Shown in pieces: positions 46,399 to 58,759 of a stretch of DNA of 64,000 nucleotides. The translations under genes and the position numbers were made by a program. The first letter of the stretch is position 1. Every line of letters begins with the position of its first letter. The notes beneath the pieces are model-generated. The model saw only the letters and a list, made by a program, of their open reading frames with translations. It did not search any database and was not told where the DNA came from. The stretch comes from Pseudophaeomoniella oleicola. Taxonomy: Eukaryota > Ascomycota > Eurotiomycetes > Phaeomoniellales > Phaeomoniellaceae. Location: assembly GCA_003868215.1 (NCBI GenBank), contig QWDQ01000053.1, positions 1 through 64,000 on the forward strand, written 5' to 3'.

Positions 46399-46961
46399 AA
46401 TGATATGATGAATTGAGAAAAGATTCCCTTGGCTCCCTAGGAGAGAAGGTCAATTCTAGGAGCATCATTTCGGAAGAAAATATATTGTCGGAAGAGTAGC
46501 ATGATCGTCTTGGTATATATTATATTTACATTTTCGAACTAGTCCTGCATAATAGAGAACAGCAAGCCTACCTACACAGAGAAGAAAGGTTAGAATGTAA
46601 CAAACATTTCTCCCAGCCATAATTTACATGGTTTCGATGGCCCATAACATGGAATTTTGATTAGGCCCTTCTTGGTAAAAAAAAAAAACACATCCAAAAA
46701 GATGGGACAACTGAAGCGATGTCGTCGATTATTTTCTGGCTTGCGGAACGCACATCGGCCAACAGCATTTTGTGTAGGCTGCCACGATGCACGAGATGTC
46801 AGGAAAGAATAGAGTAGACTCTCGAGAGAAGCCTCGGAGACATACCAAGTGATCATCAACCAGATGCCGCCGTGACATGAGCTTCCTTCAACCGCAAGAT
46901 CTATTCTCACGGATCAGGCGGCCATGACGTCTGCTTGAACGATCCTAGGCCGCCGACTCGT
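46399..46961. other. Convergent intergenic region
   Basis: 563 bp between two gene 3' ends. A poly-A run is at 46677-46689. No gene or RNA recognised. Confidence 0.5.
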
Positions 46962-47786
46962 TCATTCAGAGAGCCCCCTCCCTCTGTATCCCAAACCACC
47001 ACCCAACCCCGGACTCTTTCCCTCCCTCTTCCTATTGAACGCTCTCTGATCCTTTAGCCAAGTCCTCCAATCCTCCCTGCTTCCAACCTTCTCGCCGTAA
47101 TAATCCGGTACGGGATTCTGCGCGCTGGCGCCTCTGGGATCGACCCTGTATCTCTTCACTCTTTCGTAGAAATCCTTCTCGCGTGCCATGAACCCGGGAA
47201 CCTGTGCCTTGTACATCAGGCGCCAGAGGCTCTGGCCGAAGAAGGGTCCGATCAACCATCCGGCTCCAGCGGTGAAGAAGGTGAAAACACCGAGGGTCAC
47301 GAAGGGGTCAGGGATCGGGCTGATGGAAGTTAACGTGTCGGAAAGAGATGTCGACGTGATCGTGACTACTGCGCCGCTGAATGTGGAAAGAGATGCTAAA
47401 ATAGAGGCAACGAGACTGAATCGGCGACGTGAGGTGCGCAGGCGAAAGAATGTCGGCCAGTCGAGTAGTGGCTGTGTGGAGGAAGAGGGTGCAGAAGTTG
47501 TTGTTGTCGTGCTTGATGCGAGACGGAACTGCGCTACTTGGGGAACCAACCCTGGCCGAACGGCTCGCCTGGTTGTAAGTGTAAAGGTTGTTGATTTGCT
47601 GTTTGAATGAAGTTTGCATGGAGCTCTAATGGCGATGTCAACTGCTCTCGGTAGAATGGATGCTGATGATAGGGCTCGTTTCTGTATTGCGATCGTGCTC
47701 ATGGTTGTTGGTGCTTTTAGGGCCATGGAGGTTGACTGCCTGGCTGTTTGGTAGCTGGCACCGGCTATCCTAATTGACTGATGCAT
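46962..47786 (-). CDS. PAM17: Presequence translocase motor subunit Pam17
   Basis: One exon, 274 residues from the first ATG (47786). Pam17 stabilises the PAM import motor at the TIM23 channel in the mitochondrial inner membrane. The N-terminal ~105 residues are rich in Arg/Ser/Thr/Ala with few acidic residues, as expected for a mitochondrial presequence. The core begins LLDWPTFFRLRTSRRRFSLVASILASLSTF, then two membrane segments (about 136-156 and 172-192, the latter PFVTLGVFTFFTAGAGWLIGP), then FFGQSLWRLMYKAQVPGFMAREKDFYERVKRYRVDPRGAS, the most conserved part of the family, and a Lys/Arg-rich tail. Internal Mets (MALKAP, MSTIAIQ) are alternative starts. No missing parts. Confidence 0.94.
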   Translation of the reverse strand: MHQSIRIAGASYQTARQSTSMALKAPTTMSTIAIQKRALSSASILPRAVDIAIRAPCKLHSNSKSTTFTLTTRRAVRPGLVPQVAQFRLASSTTTTTSAPSSSTQPLLDWPTFFRLRTSRRRFSLVASILASLSTFSGAVVTITSTSLSDTLTSISPIPDPFVTLGVFTFFTAGAGWLIGPFFGQSLWRLMYKAQVPGFMAREKDFYERVKRYRVDPRGASAQNPVPDYYGEKVGSREDWRTWLKDQRAFNRKREGKSPGLGGGLGYRGRGLSE

Positions 47787-48179
47787 ATTACCCGTTCTCG
47801 TGCACACGGTTCTGCTCTAGAAGTGATTTACCAAGATCGCGAGTGCGATATCAAATGGGGAGTTGTTGAAGCTTTTTGGAGTTCAAAAGCTTTCTGGTCT
47901 TGGCGAAATGCCGCCTGAAATACACCTAAATCGCAGGGCTGAAGTTTTTGAGCGCGCACCAGCCAGCGGACCCATAACAACATACATAGATGGTATGTAC
48001 ATGAATTTTAATCTTGGATAGTATGCGTCAAGACAGATATATGTACAATCACGACTTTCCGAGGCATCAAAATCCACGTAATCCAACAAGACGTGTACCA
48101 AACTTTGCTCATCCAACTTCCACGAAGGATGTACAAGAAATCTCAATGAGATTAGGGTATCGACGAGACTCTATTTCTA
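47787..48179. other. Intergenic region upstream of PAM17
   Basis: 393 bp holding the PAM17 promoter and the HEL2 3' region; nothing else recognised. Confidence 0.5.
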
Positions 48180-50520
48180 TCAACCCCATTGATATAGCAC
48201 CTGCCCCTTCTTCTTCCCTTTCTTCTTCCCTTGAGAGGAATCAGCATCTCTTTCAGAGATTGTGGCCGAGTCCGCCGCTGCACCCTGGCTTGAAGAACTA
48301 CCTCCTGCGTTCCAAGCATTGATCGTGGGGGTCTGAGTCCGTCGATCATCCCACCGAACAGTACCTTTCGTGACTCCCGCCATCAAGGTATTCGGCTTTG
48401 TAGTCACCGGTAACGCTGGAAAGGCCTCCGTAGCCGATGTTGGAGGTTGCCGTGATTGTGCACGGCTTGAACTTGCAGAACCTGGGGAAGATCCATTCGT
48501 TCTGACACCGGCACCCCATGGTGCAGACTTTTTGGCAGCAGCCTTTGCTGGTCCTCCTAGGGGCGGAAATGGATTACCACTGCCAACTGCTGATCGGGAA
48601 GACTGAGCTGTTGAAGATTTCAGACGTAGAACACGTCGACCGCTACTACTACCGCCAATCGAATCCGGTGTCATGCCAGGCACGGCACCATTTGGGCCGG
48701 GGAGCGAAGGATAATCCTCGTTGATTGCACGCCAGTCATTCCATGCTTTGAGGAGACCAGACTTCTTGGTGTCATTCTCGTAGATTTCGGCGAGCTCTTT
48801 GATCAGCTTACCAAGTTCCGACGAGGGGGTGTCGAAGAGGGAGAAAAAGGCATCTATGAGGTTGGTCGCCGTGATCGCTGAGCTCTTATATGCAGATACT
48901 TTGGTTCTGAATTCAGCCAGTTTCGTGACATCGTTTCCAAGGAGATTTGAGGCTCTCTCTATTACAGCATTGTGCCGTAAACGCCGAGCTTGTTCTTGCG
49001 GACTGAGGTTGGCTGTTGTCTGCGGGTCGCTGATAGCAAGATTTTGTATAGCTGGGATCGATGGAGCAGGACGCGGAGAGGAGATGGGCCTGGGTCCCTC
49101 TGCAGGGGCTGATTGCGTTAATTGACCACCAAAGTTTCGGGTCGAAACGGTCTGCGCCGATTGGATAGCCATTTGTCTCTGGTATGCTAGTTCATCTCGG
49201 CGGAGAGGCTGCGCGCTTGAGATTGGGAGCGGTTCAGAGTTCGGATCTCTTCCTCTGCCACCGCCCCTGCCGCCACCTCGACTTTCTCGTTCCCGACGCC
49301 CTCGTTGAGGCTGATATGGTGCGCGATAGTCGAATCCCGAAATATCGACTAACCTTGCATCTCGCCGTAGGCCGTTCGGATGCTCTGCTACCTGATGCGC
49401 TTTGAGATCCATCTCTGAATCAAACACGACAAACTTTTTTGCGAGACACTCCTGGTCCATGCAAAGATGATGATCCTTACGAAAGTGTTCTTCCAAAGCT
49501 TCGTAATTCTGGTAGTACTGAGGCTGGCGCCCACCATTTCTTCGATCGCAGATATGGCACTTTTCGTGTTTCTCTCGACAGTGCACGTAGAGTTCGTCGT
49601 CGCCGTAGAAACGCTCTCGGCAAAAACCACATTCGGGGTGTCCTCTGAAGCCACTTTGGTCGACTGCACCAGGTGTGTCGTCCCCAAACTTTTCGTGCCT
49701 CTTCAACTCGCCGAACGTGAACAATTCGTGCTCATGAGTGAAGACCTTCTTATGCCTGGTACACAAATCGCACATGGTCTTACCATGCTTTGCTTTGACG
49801 TGACGATGGAGATGTGGCCATCCTAAGCAGGCCACATCACAATTCTTATCGGGACAGTTATATCTTAGCAGCAATACTGTATCTTCGAATATTTCTTCTT
49901 TCTCGTACTTAATACCAAGATTGTCATCTGTCTTGACAAAGTCAGAGTCCTCGAAATCTTCGTACCGCTTAGTTGCATCATCAGTGAAGATCACGAAGTT
50001 GGCCTCCGTCTTGAGATAAAATTGTCAGCATATGTCAGGAAGTGGCACCTTTTGTACTAACCCGACAATGAGCGCATGCCCGTGTTTTGTAGAGCGCACG
50101 CAGACGAAGGGCACAGATATGGCAAGTCTGGTGATTGCAAGGTGCGATCGATATGTGATCAATAGGCGAGGCGCAGATGAAGCAGACTTCACTTTCAGAG
50201 CCACCTTCGGTAATATTATCCTCTCCAGACTTTGCGCTCACACCGACAGGTGTTGGGTTTCCTGAGGTCATCGGATCTTGTTCTGATGGTTGACGTCCGT
50301 CAAGTTGCAACTGTGATTGTGGTATGCCAGCACCGCCCTGGCCTCGGCGGCCACCACGAGGTCCCGACCTAGCTTGTCGCTGACCGCCACGGCCATCCTG
50401 GCCTCCCCTGCCATTTCTCCCTCTATTTCCATCATTTCGTCCTCTACCACCGCGTGAACTCTGGCCGCCTCGGGTACCGCTTTGCGTGGTGGCGTTAGTT
50501 GGCGGCGGAACCTCAGCCAT
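48180..50520 (-). CDS. HEL2: E3 ubiquitin ligase Hel2 (ZNF598 homologue)
   Basis: Exons 50520..50062 and 50009..48180 (52-nt intron, GTTAGT...CAAG, phase 0) give 762 residues. Hel2/ZNF598 ubiquitinates ribosomal proteins of collided ribosomes and starts ribosome quality control. After a Gly/Arg-rich N-terminus (RGG-like, about 15-70) comes a RING finger at about 113-152 (CFIC...CNHQTCHICALRLRALYKTRACAHC). The intron lies directly after it, and exon 2 begins TEANFVIFTDD as in the family. Next is a series of C2H2-type fingers: CPDKNCDVACLGWPHLHRHVKAKH, CDLCTRHKKVF, CGFCRERFYGDDELYVHCREKHEKCHICDR and the following EHFRKDHHLC. An Arg/Gly-rich linker and a long disordered Ser/Pro-rich region follow, ending in Lys/Gly-rich GKKKGKKKGQVLYQWG. 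The ATG at 50520 (MAEVPPPTNA) is the likely start; the frame continues upstream, but the family N-terminus fits here. Confidence 0.95.
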
Positions 50521-50808
50521 GATCTTACACCTGACAACTAAGAACTTGGCTCTCAAGAGGCGACCAAAGTCTCTCGTCAATTGGTAGACGAAGTATTGTT
50601 TTTTTGTAAGCGTGCTATAAGTTCAGTAGTGGGACAGCATGTAAGTCGATCGATGTCAGTGGGGCGGAATATTAAAGTTTCTGGAGATGCTGTAGGGACA
50701 ATAGTTCCTAGGTCAAAGCTTCTAGGCATTTCCTGTCTGTCCTGTCGTAATTAATGTTACCAGCATGATTCCCTCCCATTCACGGTTGGCCTTGCTTTCA
50801 CGTTCATA
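50521..50808. promoter_or_regulatory. Bidirectional promoter region HEL2/SAD1
   Basis: 288 bp separate the divergent start codons of HEL2 and SAD1, so both promoters must lie here. No specific box is identified. Confidence 0.55.
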
Positions 50809-52557
50809 ATGGCAAAGCGGAAGTCAGAGGAGCCGTTGGAACTCAGCGACTTTGCGTCACCGAACAGCAAAAAGGTCCGCATTGAGGATATCGCGGAGGA
50901 GACAACGACGAGAGCTGGGCGCAATGGTGAGGTACTGGAGCACGGCGAGCGCATTAGAAATGGGGTATCAGCTGCCGCAGATCAAGAACATGAAGATATG
51001 GGTGAAATCCCTGGAGGGGATGACGATGGCTTCGATATAGACGACACAACTCCCAGCGCCCCTCTTCGGCAAAATGCGCCAACCGAAGGCTACAGCGACC
51101 TCTACCTTGACACAATCAATCGGTCAGTGCTCGACTTTGATTTCGAAAAGCTGTGCTCAGTAACCCTATCCAACATCAACGTATATGCGTGCTTGGTATG
51201 CGGTAAATACTACCAAGGCAGGGGCCCCAAGTCGCACGCATACTTTCATTCCCTCGAGATTGGACATCATGTGTTCATAAACATGGAGTCGAAAAAGGTG
51301 TATGTCCTTCCAGAAGGGTATGAGGTCAAAAACCAGAGCTTGGACGACATAAAATACGTCGTCGATCCCAAGTTTACGGAGAGTGATGTCAAGAAGCTTG
51401 ATCGTGAGACCCACGTATCGGCGGATCTTTCGAATAAACGGTATCGACCCGGATTCATTGGTATGAACAACATCAAAGCGAATGACTATCTGAATGTAGT
51501 GGTACAAGCTCTTGCTCACGTACCAGCGATCCGCAACTTCTTCATGTTGCACCCTTTCCCTCCAACAGGACCTCAGTTAGCAATACGGTTTGGGACTTTG
51601 GTCAGAAAACTATGGAACCCGCGGGCATTCAGAAACCACGTCTCGCCCCATGAACTCCTGCAAGAGATTGCTGTCCGCTCATCTAAGCGTTTTACTCTGA
51701 CTCACCAGTCGGATCCTGTCGAGTTTCTATCGTGGTTTCTGAACAACCTTCATCTAGCATTGGGAGGATCGAAGACGAAGCCCTTCTCCTCAATCATCCA
51801 AAAGTCCTTCCAGGGCAAGTTGCGAGTGGAGTCACAAGCAATCACTGCCAAATCTGATGCCACGGCTGACCGGCTTCGATTCGAGGAATCCTCCACGATC
51901 ACGTCAAATATTACGCCGTACTTGATTCTCACCCTCGATCTTCCGCCAGCCCCATTATTTCGCGACTCCGTGGAAGCGAGGAACATCATTCCTCAAGTCC
52001 CTCTCACCTCTCTTCTCCAGAAGTACTCTGGCCTACAAGCATCCGAGAAACTTGCACACAGAGTACGGCACAGATTGCTTCATCCGTTGCCGCCGTATCT
52101 TGCGTTTCACGTCAAGAGATTTAGTGTCAACAAGTTCGTCAGTGAACGTAATCCGACCATTGTGACTTTCCCTTCACCTCGGGGACTGGATATGTCGCCT
52201 TATGTAGAGCCAAACCCAGCAGTCCATCCTCCGGGCGAACCAATATACTACGAAATGGTCGCTAACATTATCTTGGATACTACATCGGTTCCAAGTGGAG
52301 GCGGGGAGGATACCAATGTGGCGGATGCAGCAAACAAAGCTGTTGGTGGCGAAGGTGAGAGGGTTGCATGGAAGGTGCAAGTCCGTGACAAAGCCGCAGC
52401 TACAACAGGCTCGAATCTACCAGAGTGGCTGGAGATACAGGATTTATGGGTTCAGAGAGCAGAAGCCGAGACGCTGTTTACACGAGAGGGTTATCTGATG
52501 ATTTGGGAGAGGAAAAAAATGCCCAAATCAGCAACAGCCAATGGCAGGGGCAAATAG
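50809..52557 (+). CDS. SAD1: Tri-snRNP splicing factor Sad1 (USP39 homologue)
   Basis: One exon, 582 residues. Sad1/USP39 stabilises the U4/U6.U5 tri-snRNP. An acidic N-terminus precedes the UBP-type zinc finger (CLVCGKYYQGRGPKSHAYFHSLEIGHHVFINMESKKVYVLPEGYEV, about 125-170). The ubiquitin-protease-like fold starts at RPGFIGMNNIKANDYLNVVVQALAHVPAIRNFF. At the position of the catalytic Cys box (usually GNTCYMN), the sequence reads KANDYLN with Asp at about 226, so this is a pseudo-protease, as expected for the family. The FSxxxxKSFxGxL-like and LPPYLAFHVKRF segments follow. The C-terminus has the Lys-rich IWERKKM end. It is divergent from HEL2 and 301 bp upstream of SPP2, in the same orientation. 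Confidence 0.95.
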   Translation: MAKRKSEEPLELSDFASPNSKKVRIEDIAEETTTRAGRNGEVLEHGERIRNGVSAAADQEHEDMGEIPGGDDDGFDIDDTTPSAPLRQNAPTEGYSDLYLDTINRSVLDFDFEKLCSVTLSNINVYACLVCGKYYQGRGPKSHAYFHSLEIGHHVFINMESKKVYVLPEGYEVKNQSLDDIKYVVDPKFTESDVKKLDRETHVSADLSNKRYRPGFIGMNNIKANDYLNVVVQALAHVPAIRNFFMLHPFPPTGPQLAIRFGTLVRKLWNPRAFRNHVSPHELLQEIAVRSSKRFTLTHQSDPVEFLSWFLNNLHLALGGSKTKPFSSIIQKSFQGKLRVESQAITAKSDATADRLRFEESSTITSNITPYLILTLDLPPAPLFRDSVEARNIIPQVPLTSLLQKYSGLQASEKLAHRVRHRLLHPLPPYLAFHVKRFSVNKFVSERNPTIVTFPSPRGLDMSPYVEPNPAVHPPGEPIYYEMVANIILDTTSVPSGGGEDTNVADAANKAVGGEGERVAWKVQVRDKAAATTGSNLPEWLEIQDLWVQRAEAETLFTREGYLMIWERKKMPKSATANGRGK

Positions 52558-52858
52558 AAGACCTATCATATTATAAGCAAAAGCAGATCTTGGCTATTAT
52601 GCATCTGCGATAGTCCACGCTAAGTAGACACTGTAAAGAACATGTTGTGTGAATGTTGTAGGTTGATAGTTGTAAGTTAGTCCAAAGTGATCTCTCCAAG
52701 TCTGTTGGATCTTCTCCGCCCAAAATTGGAGTAGCGATTGTGGCGTCACAGATGTAGGCAGCCGACCATCAAACCATTATTAGAAGCGCAACCATTTCTT
52801 GAGGTATAAGAGATCCATTTTCACAACAATCTGATGGCTTGACGTTGTCCTTCCCAAC
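52558..52858. other. Intergenic region SAD1-SPP2
   Basis: 301 bp with the SAD1 terminator region and the SPP2 promoter; nothing further recognised. Confidence 0.5.
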
Positions 52859-54241
52859 ATGTCAAAGCCTGGGATTTCGATATCCCTGGGAAAGCCCAAA
52901 ACATCGATTGCTCTTTCGAAACCTTCAACTTCAGGACCCGGTCGCAAACCTACGAGCAACGGGTTTGTCCAACCTGCGACGAAGAGATCACATTTTGGGA
53001 ATGACTCGGATGAAGAGGACGACGAAAAGCCCAGGCTCGAAGAAGTAAGTGGTTTTGATGTCTCGACCGGGGGTGCCATATCTACCAGGGCTACAAATCA
53101 GAAGGAAGAGCTTGTGATACCCAATTCTGGTAACGGAGATTGGAGAAACCGAGGCCGTAAGAAGAACATATTGCCCGCCGAAGTGAGGGCGCAACAAGAG
53201 CAACAGCAAAATGGCAATACTGGTTCCGTGGTTGAAAAGGATGAAGCCAGCACAGAAAGCGGGCTACAACTTGCACCAGCAAAAGGGAAGGACTCTACGC
53301 AACGAAGTGTCACACCGAACGAGACCGAAACAGCAGGGTCGGGGTCGCGAGCAGGGAGAGAATTGACAGAAGATGAGGCAGCCTTACAGGCTATCCTGCG
53401 GGAGGGTCAGCATGGTCCCACATCGGATCGGGTTATCGAACAGAGCTCTGGCCCAGCCTTCAACGAAGTGGACGATTATAGGACGGATGTCGCATCAAGA
53501 CCAGAGTCTTGTACGTTGGAAGAGTATGCGGCCATGCCTGTCGAAGAATTCGGAATGGCACTACTACGAGGTATGGGTGCAAAGCGCAGAGCCAATGGGG
53601 ATGTCATCACACTTGGAAATGGAGATGCCCCTAAGGCCAAAGAATCGAGAGCAGGGTATCTCGGCATTGGTGCTAAAGGCGTCCCAAAAGGTGCAGACAT
53701 CGAAATCGGTGCTTGGGGAAAAGCCGACATGCGAAAGAACAAAAGGGGGGAAGGGCTGTATACACCGGTCCTATTGCGAGACAAGAGGACTGGTGAGACC
53801 ATTACAGAAGAAGAACTGGAAGCAAGGAAAAAGGAATCTCGTGAGAAGGTACAAAACGCGGATTGGAGAGAGCGACGAGATCGGAATCTCCAGGATCGTG
53901 GAGGGAATGATTACAAACATCAGATGAATGGTTTCTCACGGGACAAATCGAGACGGGATCGGAGTAGAAGCAGGTCGAAAGACCGAGATCGCAAATATCG
54001 CGAGCGTGATCCTTCAGAGATACCGGATAGAGCTTCAAGTGACAAACACCGGGACAAAGATCGTTATCGAGATGGTGATCGGTATGGTTCTAGCTCGTCA
54101 TCAAGACGGGAGGATGGCCGTCAAGAGCGAGATGACCGGGGGGAGAGGGATAGAGACCGGGACAGAGACAGAGATCGGGATCGAGAGCGAAGGCGGGAAC
54201 GTCATCGCGACGATGACAGAAAGCGGCGAGATCGGTATTAA
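52859..54241 (+). CDS. SPP2: Pre-mRNA splicing factor Spp2 (G-patch, GPKOW-like)
   Basis: One exon, 460 residues. Spp2 activates the DEAH helicase Prp2 before the first step of splicing. Start MSKPGISISLGKPKTSIALSK is typical. A polar, partly acidic N-half has the short conserved DWRNRGRKKNILPAEVRAQQ (about 98-117). The G-patch-like brace lies at about 217-240 (LEEYAAMPVEEFGMALLRGMGAKR). DIEIGAWGKADMRKNKRGEGLYTPVLLRDKRTGE (about 280-315) follows, ending in a C-terminal RS/RD/RE-rich domain (about 360-460), long for the family. A downstream KOW motif as in GPKOW is not seen clearly. No introns are needed. Confidence 0.9.
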   Translation: MSKPGISISLGKPKTSIALSKPSTSGPGRKPTSNGFVQPATKRSHFGNDSDEEDDEKPRLEEVSGFDVSTGGAISTRATNQKEELVIPNSGNGDWRNRGRKKNILPAEVRAQQEQQQNGNTGSVVEKDEASTESGLQLAPAKGKDSTQRSVTPNETETAGSGSRAGRELTEDEAALQAILREGQHGPTSDRVIEQSSGPAFNEVDDYRTDVASRPESCTLEEYAAMPVEEFGMALLRGMGAKRRANGDVITLGNGDAPKAKESRAGYLGIGAKGVPKGADIEIGAWGKADMRKNKRGEGLYTPVLLRDKRTGETITEEELEARKKESREKVQNADWRERRDRNLQDRGGNDYKHQMNGFSRDKSRRDRSRSRSKDRDRKYRERDPSEIPDRASSDKHRDKDRYRDGDRYGSSSSSRREDGRQERDDRGERDRDRDRDRDRDRERRRERHRDDDRKRRDRY

Positions 54242-54869
54242 GTACACGTAGACACATGGCTCACGCTTCTTCGTCGGTGCGAATGATAGTTCTTGAGCAA
54301 ACTTGTCTTCGGTATCATGCGCTGTTGAGGTTCGGTCTAGTGAGGAGGATGCACAATGCATGAAGAAGTTTGTCTATAGATGATTGACACCTGTATACTG
54401 TATCAGGTCCTCATTCTCTACGACTCATGGTCAGTCGTAACTCTGGCAAATGAGCAGCTTTTTTCTGTTCTCTGAAGTGTATCACACCCTTTCGTAGACT
54501 TTAAGTATGGTCCAGCCCAGTATTAATTAATCATCAATATCTGCGATAACCAGTCAGTTACGTAGGTAGTAAGCCATGTCCCTTCATGGGCAGATAAGGC
54601 AAGGCAAGTCAACCGAGTGTACTGTGTACTGTGTACCGTGTAATTACCTTAGATAGCGAGATAGTAAATAACGTCAAAGGTCTTCAAGGGTCTCCGGAAG
54701 AGGAGGGCGAGAGAGGATGGCCTTCTGCCTTCTGCCTTCTCCGCCCGCCGCCCTTTAATTTTTACTATGCGCTAAGTTAACTGACCCTTAAATGATGATT
54801 ATTGCTACTACGGTACTCCGTATACGGTACTCTGCTTAGTTAGGGGGTCCTCAGTCAAAAGTATTAAGT

Positions 54870-54881
54870 TACTACGTAGTA
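54870..54881. repeat. TACTACGTAGTA palindrome, copy 8
   Basis: Exact copy, extended to TTACTACGTAGTAA; about 600 bp upstream of the DED1 start. Confidence 0.9.
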
Positions 54882-55396
54882 AAAAGTAACAAAGTAGGAA
54901 AGGGCAGAGAGAGAAAATCTCTAAAGGCGCCCCCAAAAAGTCACTAAAAGTCATCGCCTCTCAAAAATCTTCGTTCCCTTTCCACTTTCCCTTCTCCACA
55001 AGTCACAATCTACTGCACTCAAACCCACCATATCATCTTTCATCTCTGCTTGCCACCATTATTCGTTGCTTTTCTTCTCTCCAAAGCAACTCACTCTTAA
55101 CCATCACCCAAATACAGTAATCCTTGCTCTCTTGTTCTTCTTTTCTCTAGACAGATAGACTTGGGGAGCGCTTTCTCTCTCGGTCTTTTCATCGGTCTTT
55201 GAAAAGGTTTCATCAGTCGGTCTCTGTGTTTCACGTCTACCCGACATCTCAAAAACATCGAACGCTTCGACGCAATCACCGCTTCTGAGAAAATTTCTGA
55301 AGCGATATAGAAGTTTCCTCTCTTCACCCGTGGTATTTTCAGGTTGAGGACATACGCAAACTCACTTCAAAGTCGTCAAATCTACTTTGTCAGTAA

Positions 55397-57663
<2,267 letters not shown>

Positions 57664-58759
57664 ATACCGCACGTCAACGTCAAAAAACTGTTGCATGCGT
57701 TGTCGGAGCGTGCAACCTGTTATCACTACCAGGCACAAGGTTCTCTCGACATTTTGATTCGATTTCGATTATTATGAGCAACGCGTCGCACTTGTTTTTC
57801 AAACACTGCTTCGATAGACTTGCTTTCCTATTCAGCACGGTTACAGTAGCTCATGGCGGACGCGATTTGGGCAGCGGCGGTAATTATCGGCTTATTGGCT
57901 TCAGGACCGCCCTTCGAAAACGGCATTTGCATGACGCCTGATAGATAGCGTTGACTTCTTTCCTCGCTTCCTTTTCCAGATACCCTGATCTTGCTGACAT
58001 CTTTCTTCATGGCGAATGAAGGTGGAAGTCATCAAGCAATCGCAATATTCACGACCAGGAAACGAGATATGAAAAAACGCATTCGTTTCTGTTTCTCAGG
58101 GAAATGTGTCTCATGTATGGCCGCAATCTTCATAAAAGATGGCGGATTGGGACGCTTGGGGACCTGAGGATGGCTTACGAGCCTTGTATAGAGACAGACA
58201 CGGATGGGTCAACTGAAAAGAAAGAAGATGACCGTATGCATTGCATCTGGCGTTTTGCTCCTTGCTCTGAGAGTCTAGGGAGGTCTCACGCTGGCTGTCA
58301 TTAGATCGAAAATGCCAAAAGTTATTTTATGTTTACAAAATCATATCTTCTATATGCACGAACATCATTCTCGTAAAGGCTTAGGGTAGACTCGTAGATG
58401 AAGCTGTGTAGATATTGGATGCGTTTTAATGCAATTTGAAACAACAGTAATTAATGTGTACATCGGTGAAATGCTCTAAGTTATGGTGGCTTAGGTGCCT
58501 TTTTTCGGGGTTAAGGATGACGCGCGGGATTCTGGGGGATCTGCAAATGCGCGCGATAGTTTATGTTAACCAAATGATCTGTTCTCGTCGCAAAATGAAT
58601 CACAGCATCAATTTCACTCAAATCCGATATGATTGTTCGTTTTACGCCTAGCACATCCTCTACGTTGTGCTTCTTATACTGAGGCACAGTCTTTATATTT
58701 GACGAAATTCCAGAAGTACATCACCGCAGCTTTTCATACTGGGATTTGTATATGTATGA
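57664..58759. other. Intergenic region between DED1 and IES1
   Basis: 1.1 kb with the DED1 3' region and the IES1 promoter; A+T-rich around 58310-58460. No gene or RNA recognised. Confidence 0.55.
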
